Shown piece by piece: positions 7,401 through 15,448 of a DNA stretch of 64,000 bases. The position numbers and the translations under genes are program-made. Below the pieces are notes generated by a model. It was not told where the DNA came from. It was given only the letters and a program-made list of their open reading frames with translations, and did no database searches. Source of the stretch: Flavobacteriales bacterium (GTDB lineage Bacteria; Bacteroidota; Bacteroidia; Flavobacteriales_D; Parvicellaceae); contig JACJZN010000009.1 of NCBI GenBank assembly GCA_020635565.1, positions 248,001-312,000 of the forward strand. The letters run 5' to 3'. Numbering within the stretch: position 1 is the stretch's first letter; each line of letters opens with the position of its first letter.

Positions 7401-10315
7401 AATACGAAGTCATTATCAATGTTTTCTGTTCTGTAAGTAGGCACCTGATACCCATGAGTGATTATCGGTACATTTATCTGCAGATACAATAGAAGATCAG
7501 AAACAGTTGTTACCCCATTTGCATCCAAGTCAGATAATCCAGATTTTAATCCTTTAGTCAGACAATAAGTAAATGCTCCATTTTCCCACTGATCACTTTC
7601 AATCGCATAATCTGCACCACCGGCACTTGAGATTACGGTAATTCCATTGCTTTCTTTGAGGTCAGCAAATACAGCCTTTACAGCATCAAGTGATTCTCCT
7701 TGTTCGATACTAACACCACCAGCGTTTCTGAAAATGATATCCTTTCCAATTTCAACGTCACCATTTTTGATGATTGCGTTTACTGTGTCAACTTCCCCAC
7801 TATGACAGGCGTCTAGGAAAAGAAGTTTCTTTCGACTTTTACAATTCACTAATTTGTCCTCCAGATATTGGTAAGGAATTCCTCTTTCTTCTGGTTTGTA
7901 AAAATTGTTGTCGTACGAAGCCAGATAATACTCAAGTTCTTTATTCAACATACCATGCCCAGCGTAGTAGATAATAACGGCATCACCTACTTTGGCATCT
8001 GCCAAGAAATCGTCTATGGCTGTTAAACTATCAAGTACAACTCCATTATTGAATAAGGTTAAGGTGTTTGTTTTATTGAATGTTTTCGATTTTACAAAAG
8101 TTTTCTCCACATCCATAATATCCTTGGTCGCATACTTTAGATTTTTAGTTGTGTCCTCATACTCAGATACTCCAATTCCTACAAAATATAAATCTGGTTT
8201 GCTTTGTTTTCTATCATATCGAATGAAAATCGACTTATTCAAAGAGGATACATTGTCAATATTCACAGCACTGATGTCGATCTTATTAATTCCACCTTGT
8301 AATTCTATCACCAATATAGTGTCAATGGATTTCTTGCCGAAGTGATATTTGTTTGTGTAGAATGCTGGAACTCCATCGATTTTAACCTGACAATTTCTAA
8401 GGCCGTTATTGTCACTAGCTTGAATATGTATTTTAGCCATACTAGTTTTAGTAACAGGTCCGGAGAGTGAGTTGATCTTTACTGAAGGTGGATCAATATG
8501 CGTGTTTTCATTGAGTCCCAATGATTTCGATCTCTCCAATCGCTTTTCGTGCAGTTTTTCTAACATAGCCACAACCTCTTCATTTCCATATGGAATTGAA
8601 TTGTATACGATTTCAGGACGATTGTATTGTAAGTCGAATTGCTGAAAGGACTGGATCTCTAGCCCAGAAGCAAAACCCACATATTGTAGAGCTCCTTTCG
8701 TAGCATAATAGTAATTGTCTGTATTTACGATCACAAAATCATCTACGCCCAGAGCCACCAGACTGGCAATCATTTTTCTATTGCTATCATAAAGTAGGAT
8801 TTTACCATCCCAGCTTGCGGTCAGATAGATGTCTTTTTGTATATGATAATCTACTGATGTCAGTGGGTTAGTGTGAGGAGTCTGAAAGCCTGTGTTGGTA
8901 GCTTGATCATTCAGATATTCATCTACAAAGGTGCCATTTCCAACAATAAAAATAGAGTCATTCTGAAAGACAAGGTTTTGTTTGTCTACAATTGAGCTAT
9001 AATCAGCAACTCCAAATTCATAGTTGTTGACGAATCTTTCAGTAAACGATTTTTTGTTACTGTTCACATTCCAAACAAAGTCATAATATCTGGTTTCTTT
9101 AAAATATTGAGTGCCTGGATATGGCTTGGTGAGAGCAATTTTAAAGGTGTAAACACTATCATTATAATCAGTAAGAGAAAGTGTGCGGTACCTCCATCCT
9201 TTTTTCGTCTGACGATTAGTCAATTGAAACTTGTGCGTTCTGATTGTTCCTCCATATTGTAAATCCCAGATTCTAATAAGTCCAGCATCATAACCCAGGA
9301 TCACTTTGTTTCCATCTTTCGAGAATTTGGCAAAATTGATGGATGAACTGTTGCTCTTGAATTCACGAATCAATACACCAGTAGTAACATCCCAAAGGTA
9401 GATCTTCCCATCATTTGCTCCTGTAAGTACCAAGTCTTTTGAAGGGTGTAATTCCACTGCTCTCGCATTGTAGTAATTACTCAGAAAACTCTTTTTTTCA
9501 AGTCCAGTATTCAGGTCCATAAGACAAGCAGCATTGTCGCGTGTCATGTAAACGAGCATATCCCCTCTGACTGAGATATCACTGATCTCATTGAATTTAC
9601 CTAATCCATTCCGAAGCGTCTTTTTGAATTTAACTTTTTTTGCTCCATCCTGATAGAGATTGATATTTCCATTCTTAGTAGCGATGACCAATTTAGATGG
9701 GTCGTTTTCAGATTGATCACAGATTAGCATTGCTCCGGAACCACGTTTGATAGTAGAATCAATGTACTGATAGTGGTGATTTGATCGCTTGTTGCCGAAA
9801 AGAACTTTACCCGAATTCAGAGCATAAACATATTCAAACGACTTACTTTTTGGCGATTTGATTAATTTAAGTTCATTCTTGTTTAGGTCATATTCATATA
9901 TGATCTTGGCGGCTATGTACCATTTATTGTTTGCTTCACTGTAAGATAACGATGTAGGTAGGAAAGTGGTTTTGGTTGAAGCTATCAATTCACCAGTGGA
10001 CGTATTCCAGAACCGAATCGTAGAATCGTTCGAACAACTTCCTAGAATACTGTCTCCGGGCATGAAAATAAGTGCGTTGATCTCCGCGCGATGGCCTGCC
10101 AGTGTCCGGATTTGTTTTCCCGATTCGAGATCCCAGAGAACAATATTGTGATCCAAACCTGCCGAAGCGAAAAAATTTCCGCCATGAGAAAATTCAAGAT
10201 GTGTAACTTCAGAGGAGTGACCAGATTGGACAACAAAATCTTTGCTCTTCTGTCCTAAGATTTGAAAAGCTGTAAAGCTGATAAGTTGTAATATGATAAG
10301 GGCAGTGATTTTCAC
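7388..10315 (-). CDS. Exported WD40-propeller protein with C-terminal caspase (peptidase C14) domain
   Basis: 975 residues. A signal peptide (1 to about 21, ILG-QKS) is followed by WD40 repeats from about 30 to 355 (GHSSEVTHLEFS, SAGLDHNIVLWD, GHRAEINALIF, TGANDGKIYLWD) with more blades near 480-515, an Ig-like region (about 608-700), and a caspase-fold domain from about 706. The catalytic dyad is intact: H787 in YYAGHGM and C837 in FLDACHSGE. An EF-hand-like loop (DLDANGVTTVSD, 929-940) lies in the p10-like part. Caspase homologues in bacteria are often linked to cell death or protein maturation; an exported one with a propeller would act in the periplasm or at the surface. It is the middle gene of a three-gene set, 43 bases after the VWA gene. 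Target and trigger are unknown. Confidence 0.9.
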   Translation of the reverse strand: MKITALIILQLISFTAFQILGQKSKDFVVQSGHSSEVTHLEFSHGGNFFASAGLDHNIVLWDLESGKQIRTLAGHRAEINALIFMPGDSILGSCSNDSTIRFWNTSTGELIASTKTTFLPTSLSYSEANNKWYIAAKIIYEYDLNKNELKLIKSPKSKSFEYVYALNSGKVLFGNKRSNHHYQYIDSTIKRGSGAMLICDQSENDPSKLVIATKNGNINLYQDGAKKVKFKKTLRNGLGKFNEISDISVRGDMLVYMTRDNAACLMDLNTGLEKKSFLSNYYNARAVELHPSKDLVLTGANDGKIYLWDVTTGVLIREFKSNSSSINFAKFSKDGNKVILGYDAGLIRIWDLQYGGTIRTHKFQLTNRQTKKGWRYRTLSLTDYNDSVYTFKIALTKPYPGTQYFKETRYYDFVWNVNSNKKSFTERFVNNYEFGVADYSSIVDKQNLVFQNDSIFIVGNGTFVDEYLNDQATNTGFQTPHTNPLTSVDYHIQKDIYLTASWDGKILLYDSNRKMIASLVALGVDDFVIVNTDNYYYATKGALQYVGFASGLEIQSFQQFDLQYNRPEIVYNSIPYGNEEVVAMLEKLHEKRLERSKSLGLNENTHIDPPSVKINSLSGPVTKTSMAKIHIQASDNNGLRNCQVKIDGVPAFYTNKYHFGKKSIDTILVIELQGGINKIDISAVNIDNVSSLNKSIFIRYDRKQSKPDLYFVGIGVSEYEDTTKNLKYATKDIMDVEKTFVKSKTFNKTNTLTLFNNGVVLDSLTAIDDFLADAKVGDAVIIYYAGHGMLNKELEYYLASYDNNFYKPEERGIPYQYLEDKLVNCKSRKKLLFLDACHSGEVDTVNAIIKNGDVEIGKDIIFRNAGGVSIEQGESLDAVKAVFADLKESNGITVISSAGGADYAIESDQWENGAFTYCLTKGLKSGLSDLDANGVTTVSDLLLYLQINVPIITHGYQVPTYRTENIDNDFVLWKK

Positions 10316-10358
10316 TGCCCAAATTTAAGAAAATTTAGTTGTTTTCAGATGCTATTGC

Positions 10359-12641
10359 TTATTTAGCAGGCATATTTTTCAAGTAATGATCAAGCGCTTT
10401 TAAATAGATTTCGATCTGAGTCATTAATGGTTGAAGTTCTGCACTGAATTTATCCTGATTAAGTTTCTTCAAGGACTTATAAGTGTCATTTAGATTTTCT
10501 CTAGCTTGACCAAAGTTTTTATCATCGCAAAGGTCAGCAACGGCTTTCAAAACTTGATTGATTGTAGCTACGGAATAGAGCTGTTTCATCTGTGCATCTT
10601 CAATCATTTCGATGTCTGTTTCATCTGTCCAGTTGAGCGCTAATTCCTTGATGATCTTTACATCCTTTTTGTTGTATTCATCATAGTAGGATGTAGTTAT
10701 AGTTATTTTTTCATCCTCGATCTTCTGATTAGGTTCGTTTAGTTTGAATTTTACTAGAGCTAATTTGTTCATGGTCGCGTACACCTGAGGAAGACTGAAA
10801 GTGACTTTTTGATTACTTTCTTTATTCTTCTGGATCCCGTAGAGGGTTTTGTAAATTACCATGTCGTTGTATTTAATTTCTACGTCTAGTTTTTTTGCAA
10901 TCGGGGTGTATAATTGTTCAAACTCCTGCTTAAATGCAACTCCTAGTTGTTCGGGGGTGATTACATGGTGCTTGAATCCTCCACTGTAATGACTTAATAA
11001 ATTGAGCAATGATTCATTGTATCCTTCACCAACACCAATAGCCGACACGGATATTTGCTTTTGAAAGTAGGATTCAGATTGCTTGAGCACATCTTCTACA
11101 GGTCGTGAACCGTATCCATCGGTCAGTAAGATTACCCGATTTGTTGTCCCAGGATCGAAGTTTTTTTCAAGTTCCTGATAACCCATCATCAATCCATCCA
11201 GAATGTTAGTTCCTCCATCAGCCTGAACCGTATGGATAATGTCTATTAGTTTATTTTTGTCTACCGTGGATTGAGGGTATGCTAATTTTGCAGTATTGTC
11301 AAAGAATATAACGGAAACATGGTCTTCAGGAGATAGTTTTTCGATGAGATTTAACATTTCTTTTTTTAACATATCAAAATTCTCTCCTCCCATTGATCCA
11401 GATTTATCTAAAACAAATGAAATATTTACGGGTTGTCTGGGTAGCTTTTTACTAGATTGCTTGGCTCTGAATCCGATCTCCAGAATAGCCTCTCTTGAAC
11501 TTGAATTCACGAGTTTGTTACCCCATTTGGCTGTTACAGAGACTAATTCATCGCTGGTCTCGTCCAGTTGAGCATCTCCAAATCGATCCAGATCATATTG
11601 AGTTATGTTCTTGGAGCTGGGAACGTATTCTTCGGGATGTTCGAGACGTGGATCTGGGATGTATCTGAATGAAGAGGAAGTCTCACTGATTCCTCGGAAT
11701 TCTGATAAATCAAGTACATCTGCATTGGGCTGAAATTCAAAACTAACCAGATATTTGAATTGTTTGGGGAGTAGAATTTGAGCTTCCCCTTTGTTGTCTG
11801 TCTTTACTTTAAATTTATTCGAAGAATAAGCTTGATCGATATAAATGATTTCATTCTTTCCATCATTAGGCCCTCCCATAACTCTTATGTTTACAAGTGT
11901 TCGGTTGGACGTAGCTTTTGGGTCTTCTTTGAAGGTTTGCACTAGATATCCCTGGTCGTCAATTTTTTCTGTGTATTCGATCTTTTCGAATAGGTAGGAT
12001 TTGTTTCGGATAGAAGCCATTTCTCCAATGTCGCAATAATCATAGTCAGGTTCTCCGTCAACATCAATTTGATATTTGTTGTTGGTCGGAAGTTTAAAAC
12101 TAACAGCACCAGAGCTATTTGTAAAACCTCTATAAATGGTGTTGGTTTTGTAGCATGTCATCTGGACCTCTATTTTGCTCCAGGCTTTACCTTTTCCGCT
12201 TTTTAAAGTGACTTTTACAATACTATGTTTCTGATCAACATCTTTTTCAGTGATTCCTGATTGGTCAATGATCTTTAAATTTAATTGACTCCTATCTACA
12301 TGTGGTTCATTGATACGATTCCAATTCTCTACATTGTAGGTGATCGACATTGAGCCATGAGCATCCCCGTACTTGGGAACTTCAAGTGTTTTGTAGTTTT
12401 TCATGTCTTTCACGTGGAGCACCCAAGCTTCACCATGGTCAAGGATAACGTCAACCTTGCCCAAATTGTTGGTTTTGAATTCTATTCTTTCGAAAGTGTT
12501 TTTTTCGATCAAGGTCAATGGGAGGTCGTTCATAACCTGACCTTTGTCCCCTTTTACACTGATGTGATAGGTCATTGAACCTTGAGAAAAACAGAAAAGA
12601 CTGAAAAGATGGGGGATTAAAAGAGTAATTAATGATCTCAT
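10359..12641 (-). CDS. Exported von Willebrand factor A-domain protein with N-terminal Ig-like domains
   Basis: 760 residues with a signal peptide (LLIPHLFSLFCFSQG). Residues about 22-330 contain at least three beta-sandwich segments of the bacterial Ig/carboxypeptidase-regulatory kind (NNLGKVDVIL, NSSGAVSFKLP, DNKGEAQILLP). A complete VWA domain follows, from about 403 to 575. Its metal-ion site is intact: D412-x-S414-x-S416 (DKSGSMGG), T478 (GGTNI) and D508 (LLTDGYG). A helical C-terminus (about 680-755) could be a docking segment. VWA domains usually mediate metal-dependent protein contacts. As first gene of the set it may recruit or gate the caspase. No clear -7 element was found in the 127 bases upstream. 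Confidence 0.9.
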   Translation of the reverse strand: MRSLITLLIPHLFSLFCFSQGSMTYHISVKGDKGQVMNDLPLTLIEKNTFERIEFKTNNLGKVDVILDHGEAWVLHVKDMKNYKTLEVPKYGDAHGSMSITYNVENWNRINEPHVDRSQLNLKIIDQSGITEKDVDQKHSIVKVTLKSGKGKAWSKIEVQMTCYKTNTIYRGFTNSSGAVSFKLPTNNKYQIDVDGEPDYDYCDIGEMASIRNKSYLFEKIEYTEKIDDQGYLVQTFKEDPKATSNRTLVNIRVMGGPNDGKNEIIYIDQAYSSNKFKVKTDNKGEAQILLPKQFKYLVSFEFQPNADVLDLSEFRGISETSSSFRYIPDPRLEHPEEYVPSSKNITQYDLDRFGDAQLDETSDELVSVTAKWGNKLVNSSSREAILEIGFRAKQSSKKLPRQPVNISFVLDKSGSMGGENFDMLKKEMLNLIEKLSPEDHVSVIFFDNTAKLAYPQSTVDKNKLIDIIHTVQADGGTNILDGLMMGYQELEKNFDPGTTNRVILLTDGYGSRPVEDVLKQSESYFQKQISVSAIGVGEGYNESLLNLLSHYSGGFKHHVITPEQLGVAFKQEFEQLYTPIAKKLDVEIKYNDMVIYKTLYGIQKNKESNQKVTFSLPQVYATMNKLALVKFKLNEPNQKIEDEKITITTSYYDEYNKKDVKIIKELALNWTDETDIEMIEDAQMKQLYSVATINQVLKAVADLCDDKNFGQARENLNDTYKSLKKLNQDKFSAELQPLMTQIEIYLKALDHYLKNMPAK

Positions 12642-12768
12642 AAGCTTTAGGTTTTGGTTTGTATTTTTATAACCGAATGGTTAAAAAACGTTACTCGGAG
12701 AATGATCCTAACCCAATGTTGTAACCTTTATAGATTATATCGTTAAAATAATAAAAACAATTGTAGCT

Positions 12769-13617
12769 ATGATATCACAATTCCTTACTCCATTGGTTCT
12801 TTCTCTTATGATTAATGTGGATGCCCCAAAGAATATAACGCTTCAAGAAGGTCTTGATAATGGACTGATTCAGGTTGAATTAACTTCTCTTGGAGGGTAT
12901 ACAGGAAGGTGCGTTTCAATTCATGTGGAGTCTACTTCGAATAAGAAGTATCAGATTGTCATAGAGCCTGGAGATGTATTTATTCCAAATGAGGATGGTG
13001 ACCAGAATATTTTAGTGGTAGAAGAGCAGATATTAGCGATGGATGACGTTAGAGATGATTTCAAGATTGAGGGTTTTTGTTGTGAAGCCAGTGATCATTC
13101 TCCGGGTGAAGGAGCAGGATTTTCCTATCATAAAATTGAAAATGATAATCTATTGCAGTTGGCGAATTATATTTCGGGTAAAGGCGTAAGTGAGGATAAT
13201 AAACAGGCAGCTATTTGGTCTGTTAGCGATGGAGAGTCAATTTCAGAAATTTACCCAAGTAATAAGGAGTCTAAAGAATTAAGAAAGTTTGTATGCGGTC
13301 TTACAGGACAAGAAGATGTATGGTTTAATACTAAAAAAAGTTACCAAGTTTCAGCGTCAAGAGAAATCGTTTCAGAGCCGGTGTTGATTACAGGAGAGGT
13401 TAAATATAAAGTGGAATCACCTGGTAAAATCTACTGTTCAGTGTATGATGCTGAAGGAAATGTGATGATAGAATTGGTTAAAGGATCTAAAATACCCTAC
13501 GCTTCTGATCTTAGTTTTGAATTTCAGGGAAAAGTTAAAGGATGGGATGCAGGCGATTATTTTGTTAAGGTCTTTTTAGATGAGAAAGAAATTCATGTTC
13601 AAAAGTTTACAGTATAA
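12769..13617 (+). CDS. Secreted protein with Cys-rich centre and T9SS-tail-like C-terminus, unknown function
   Basis: 282 residues with a short N-terminal hydrophobic segment (FLTPLVLSLMINVDA). A central region has a CCEASDHSPGEG motif followed by QLANYISGKG and KQAAIWSVSDG; the QAAIW stretch is reminiscent of secreted thioester-type domains, but I cannot confirm the fold. The last 75 residues look like the small beta-sandwich of T9SS sorting domains (VYDAEGNVMIELV, WDAGDYFVKVFLDEKEIHVQKFTV). The gene is divergent from the VWA-caspase set with 127 bases between starts, so shared control is possible. It ends in a bidirectional terminator. Confidence 0.7.
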   Translation: MISQFLTPLVLSLMINVDAPKNITLQEGLDNGLIQVELTSLGGYTGRCVSIHVESTSNKKYQIVIEPGDVFIPNEDGDQNILVVEEQILAMDDVRDDFKIEGFCCEASDHSPGEGAGFSYHKIENDNLLQLANYISGKGVSEDNKQAAIWSVSDGESISEIYPSNKESKELRKFVCGLTGQEDVWFNTKKSYQVSASREIVSEPVLITGEVKYKVESPGKIYCSVYDAEGNVMIELVKGSKIPYASDLSFEFQGKVKGWDAGDYFVKVFLDEKEIHVQKFTV

Positions 13618-13641
13618 AAAAGGCTCCATTGGGAGCCTTTT
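13617..13641. terminator. Bidirectional terminator between the secreted protein gene and dnaJ
   Basis: AGGCTCC and GGAGCCT form a perfect 7-bp stem with an ATTG loop, flanked by A and T runs that give a U-tract in either direction. It serves both convergent genes. Confidence 0.85.
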
Positions 13642-13645
13642 ATAA

Positions 13646-14758
13646 TTAACTAAAATGTTCTTTCATTCGTTGGAAAAATCCTTTTGCTTCTTTTGCATTT
13701 GGCTTAAAATTCTCACTGTCTTTAAGTGACTCCAGAATCGATCTTTCTTCTTTGGATAATTTATTAGGAGTCCAAACTTGAATGTTGATTAATTGATCTC
13801 CTCTTCCATATCCGTTAATCTCTGGAACACCCTTTCCTTTAAGTCGAAGCGTTTTTCCACTTTGCGTACCAGGTTCAATTTTAATTCTTGCTTTTCCATC
13901 TACTAAAGGAACTTCTACACTTGTTCCAAGAGCGGCATCAATAAAACTGATGTGAAGATCGAAATGAATATCTGACCCATGTCTCTCTAATTCCTCATGT
14001 TCTATTGCTTCGATCTGGATCAAAAGATCTCCTGGGATCCCTCCTGGAATCTCATTACCATTGCCCTGCATGTTCAGTTGCATTCCTTCCTCTACTCCTG
14101 GTGGAATATTGATAGTAATCACCGTTTCTTTTTTCTTGGTACCATTAGCATCTACCCCTGGAGGTCTGTTTCCAATGATCTGGCCCGAGCCACTGCATGT
14201 GCCACAGGTAGTGGCCATTTGCATTTGTCCCAATACAGTGTTAGTGATGCGTACTGTCTGTCCAGTACCATTACATGTGGTACACGTTTTGAAATCAACT
14301 CCTTTGGCAACAACTGACTTGTTTACTTTTATCTTTTTCTCTACGCCATTGACCATTTCAGCCAATGTAAGCTTCATTTTAACCCTTAGATCAGATCCTT
14401 TTCTTCTGGCTCTGCGTCTCCCACCACCTCCGAAACCACCTCCAAAGGCTCCACCAAAAGCGCTTCCGAAAATATCTCCAAACTGAGAGAAAATGTCATC
14501 CATATTCATACCTCCGCCACCGAATCCTTGACCATCAACTCCTGCATGTCCAAATTGATCGTATCTTGATCTCTTTTGAGGATCGCTCAGTACATCGTAC
14601 GCTTCAGCTGCTTCTTTGAATTTTTCTTCAGCAGATTTATCATCTGGATTCTTGTCAGGATGAAACTTGATAGCGAGCTTTCGATAGGCTTTTTTGATCT
14701 CACCTTCGTCTGCTCCCTTGCTTACACCTAGTATTTCGTAATAATCTCTTTTACTCAT
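13646..14758 (-). CDS. dnaJ: Chaperone protein DnaJ
   Basis: 370 residues. The J domain (1-70) has the HPD motif at 33-35 that stimulates DnaK ATPase; a Gly/Phe-rich linker follows (about 75-113), then the cysteine-rich domain and two C-terminal substrate-binding domains. Only two CxxCxGxG zinc modules are present (C159/C162 and C185/C188) rather than the four of E. coli DnaJ; I believe this shortened form is usual in flavobacteria, so it is not a sign of decay. The gene lies 11 bases after grpE and is clearly in its operon. dnaK is not in the window. Confidence 0.96.
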   Translation of the reverse strand: MSKRDYYEILGVSKGADEGEIKKAYRKLAIKFHPDKNPDDKSAEEKFKEAAEAYDVLSDPQKRSRYDQFGHAGVDGQGFGGGGMNMDDIFSQFGDIFGSAFGGAFGGGFGGGGRRRARRKGSDLRVKMKLTLAEMVNGVEKKIKVNKSVVAKGVDFKTCTTCNGTGQTVRITNTVLGQMQMATTCGTCSGSGQIIGNRPPGVDANGTKKKETVITINIPPGVEEGMQLNMQGNGNEIPGGIPGDLLIQIEAIEHEELERHGSDIHFDLHISFIDAALGTSVEVPLVDGKARIKIEPGTQSGKTLRLKGKGVPEINGYGRGDQLINIQVWTPNKLSKEERSILESLKDSENFKPNAKEAKGFFQRMKEHFS

Positions 14759-14769
14759 AACGTTATGGA

Positions 14770-15342
14770 TTAATTTCCAACAACAACTTTCGCGAATCTG
14801 ATCACCTTATCGTTTAGCAAGTAACCTTTTTCTATTACGTCAACAACTTTACCTTTCAAATCATCTGAAGGCGCTGGGATCTGAGTTAACGCTTCGTGCT
14901 TATTTACATCAAAAACTTCATAAAGCGAGTCCATCGGTTTTACTCCCTTGCTCGTGAGATTATGAATCAACTTGTTGTGAATTAAGGTAAACCCTTCTTT
15001 TACTGCCTCAATATCCTGAGCTTCCTCATTAGTAGCCATAGCTCTTTCAAAAACGTCAAGAATTGGGAGCATTTCTTTTATGATGTCACTTCCGGCAGTA
15101 GCCATGAGATCCAGTTTTTCCTTTGCTGTTCTTTTTCTGAAGTTGTCAAATTCACTGAACAATCGGATGTATTTATCGTGAAGTTCTTTGTATTCGATCT
15201 CTTTCTTTTCTAATTCAGAAAGTTCATTACCCTCACTCTCATTTGTCGTCTCCTCTTGATTCTCAACAGAAGAGGTTTCCTCTTTTTCTTCCGGATTATT
15301 GTCGAAATTATCTTTGCTCATTTTCTTGAATATTTTTTTCAC
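14770..15342 (-). CDS. grpE: Nucleotide exchange factor GrpE
   Basis: 190 residues: an acidic disordered N-terminus (EEKEETSSVENQEETTNESE), a long coiled-coil (KKEIEYKELHDKYIRLFSEF), the conserved NFRKRTAKEK segment, and the C-terminal beta domain (VIEKGYLLNDKVIRFAKVVV). It releases ADP from DnaK. The start at 15342 gives a 14-base distance to a -7-like TGAATTTG at 15356-15363; a second in-frame ATG at 15321 (MSKDNFDNN) is an equally natural GrpE start. It leads the grpE-dnaJ operon, and the sequence upstream carries TGTCA repeats that may be the heat-shock control site. Confidence 0.95.
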   Translation of the reverse strand: MKKIFKKMSKDNFDNNPEEKEETSSVENQEETTNESEGNELSELEKKEIEYKELHDKYIRLFSEFDNFRKRTAKEKLDLMATAGSDIIKEMLPILDVFERAMATNEEAQDIEAVKEGFTLIHNKLIHNLTSKGVKPMDSLYEVFDVNKHEALTQIPAPSDDLKGKVVDVIEKGYLLNDKVIRFAKVVVGN

Positions 15343-15382
15343 GAAGTCCTTTTGTCAAATTCATTGCCAACAGTTGGTTTGG

Positions 15383-15448
15383 GTCAGTTTGTCAGATTTT
15401 CGATTGTTTAGGTGTTGTAGTTGCTGCCAAAAGTGACAAAACTGACAG
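15383..15448 (-). promoter_or_regulatory. TGTCA repeat array upstream of grpE-dnaJ (candidate heat-shock operator)
   Basis: On the minus strand 15426-15448 contains TGTCAGTTT, TGTCACTTT and TGGCAGCAA as three direct units with a 9-base period. Nearer the gene, 15383-15395 (plus strand GTCAGTTTGTCAG) is a pair of the inverse pentamer with an 8-base period. They lie between the stop of the preceding glycosyltransferase gene and grpE, about 40-105 bases from its start. No CIRCE element (TTAGCACTC inverted repeat) is present. Confidence 0.55.
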
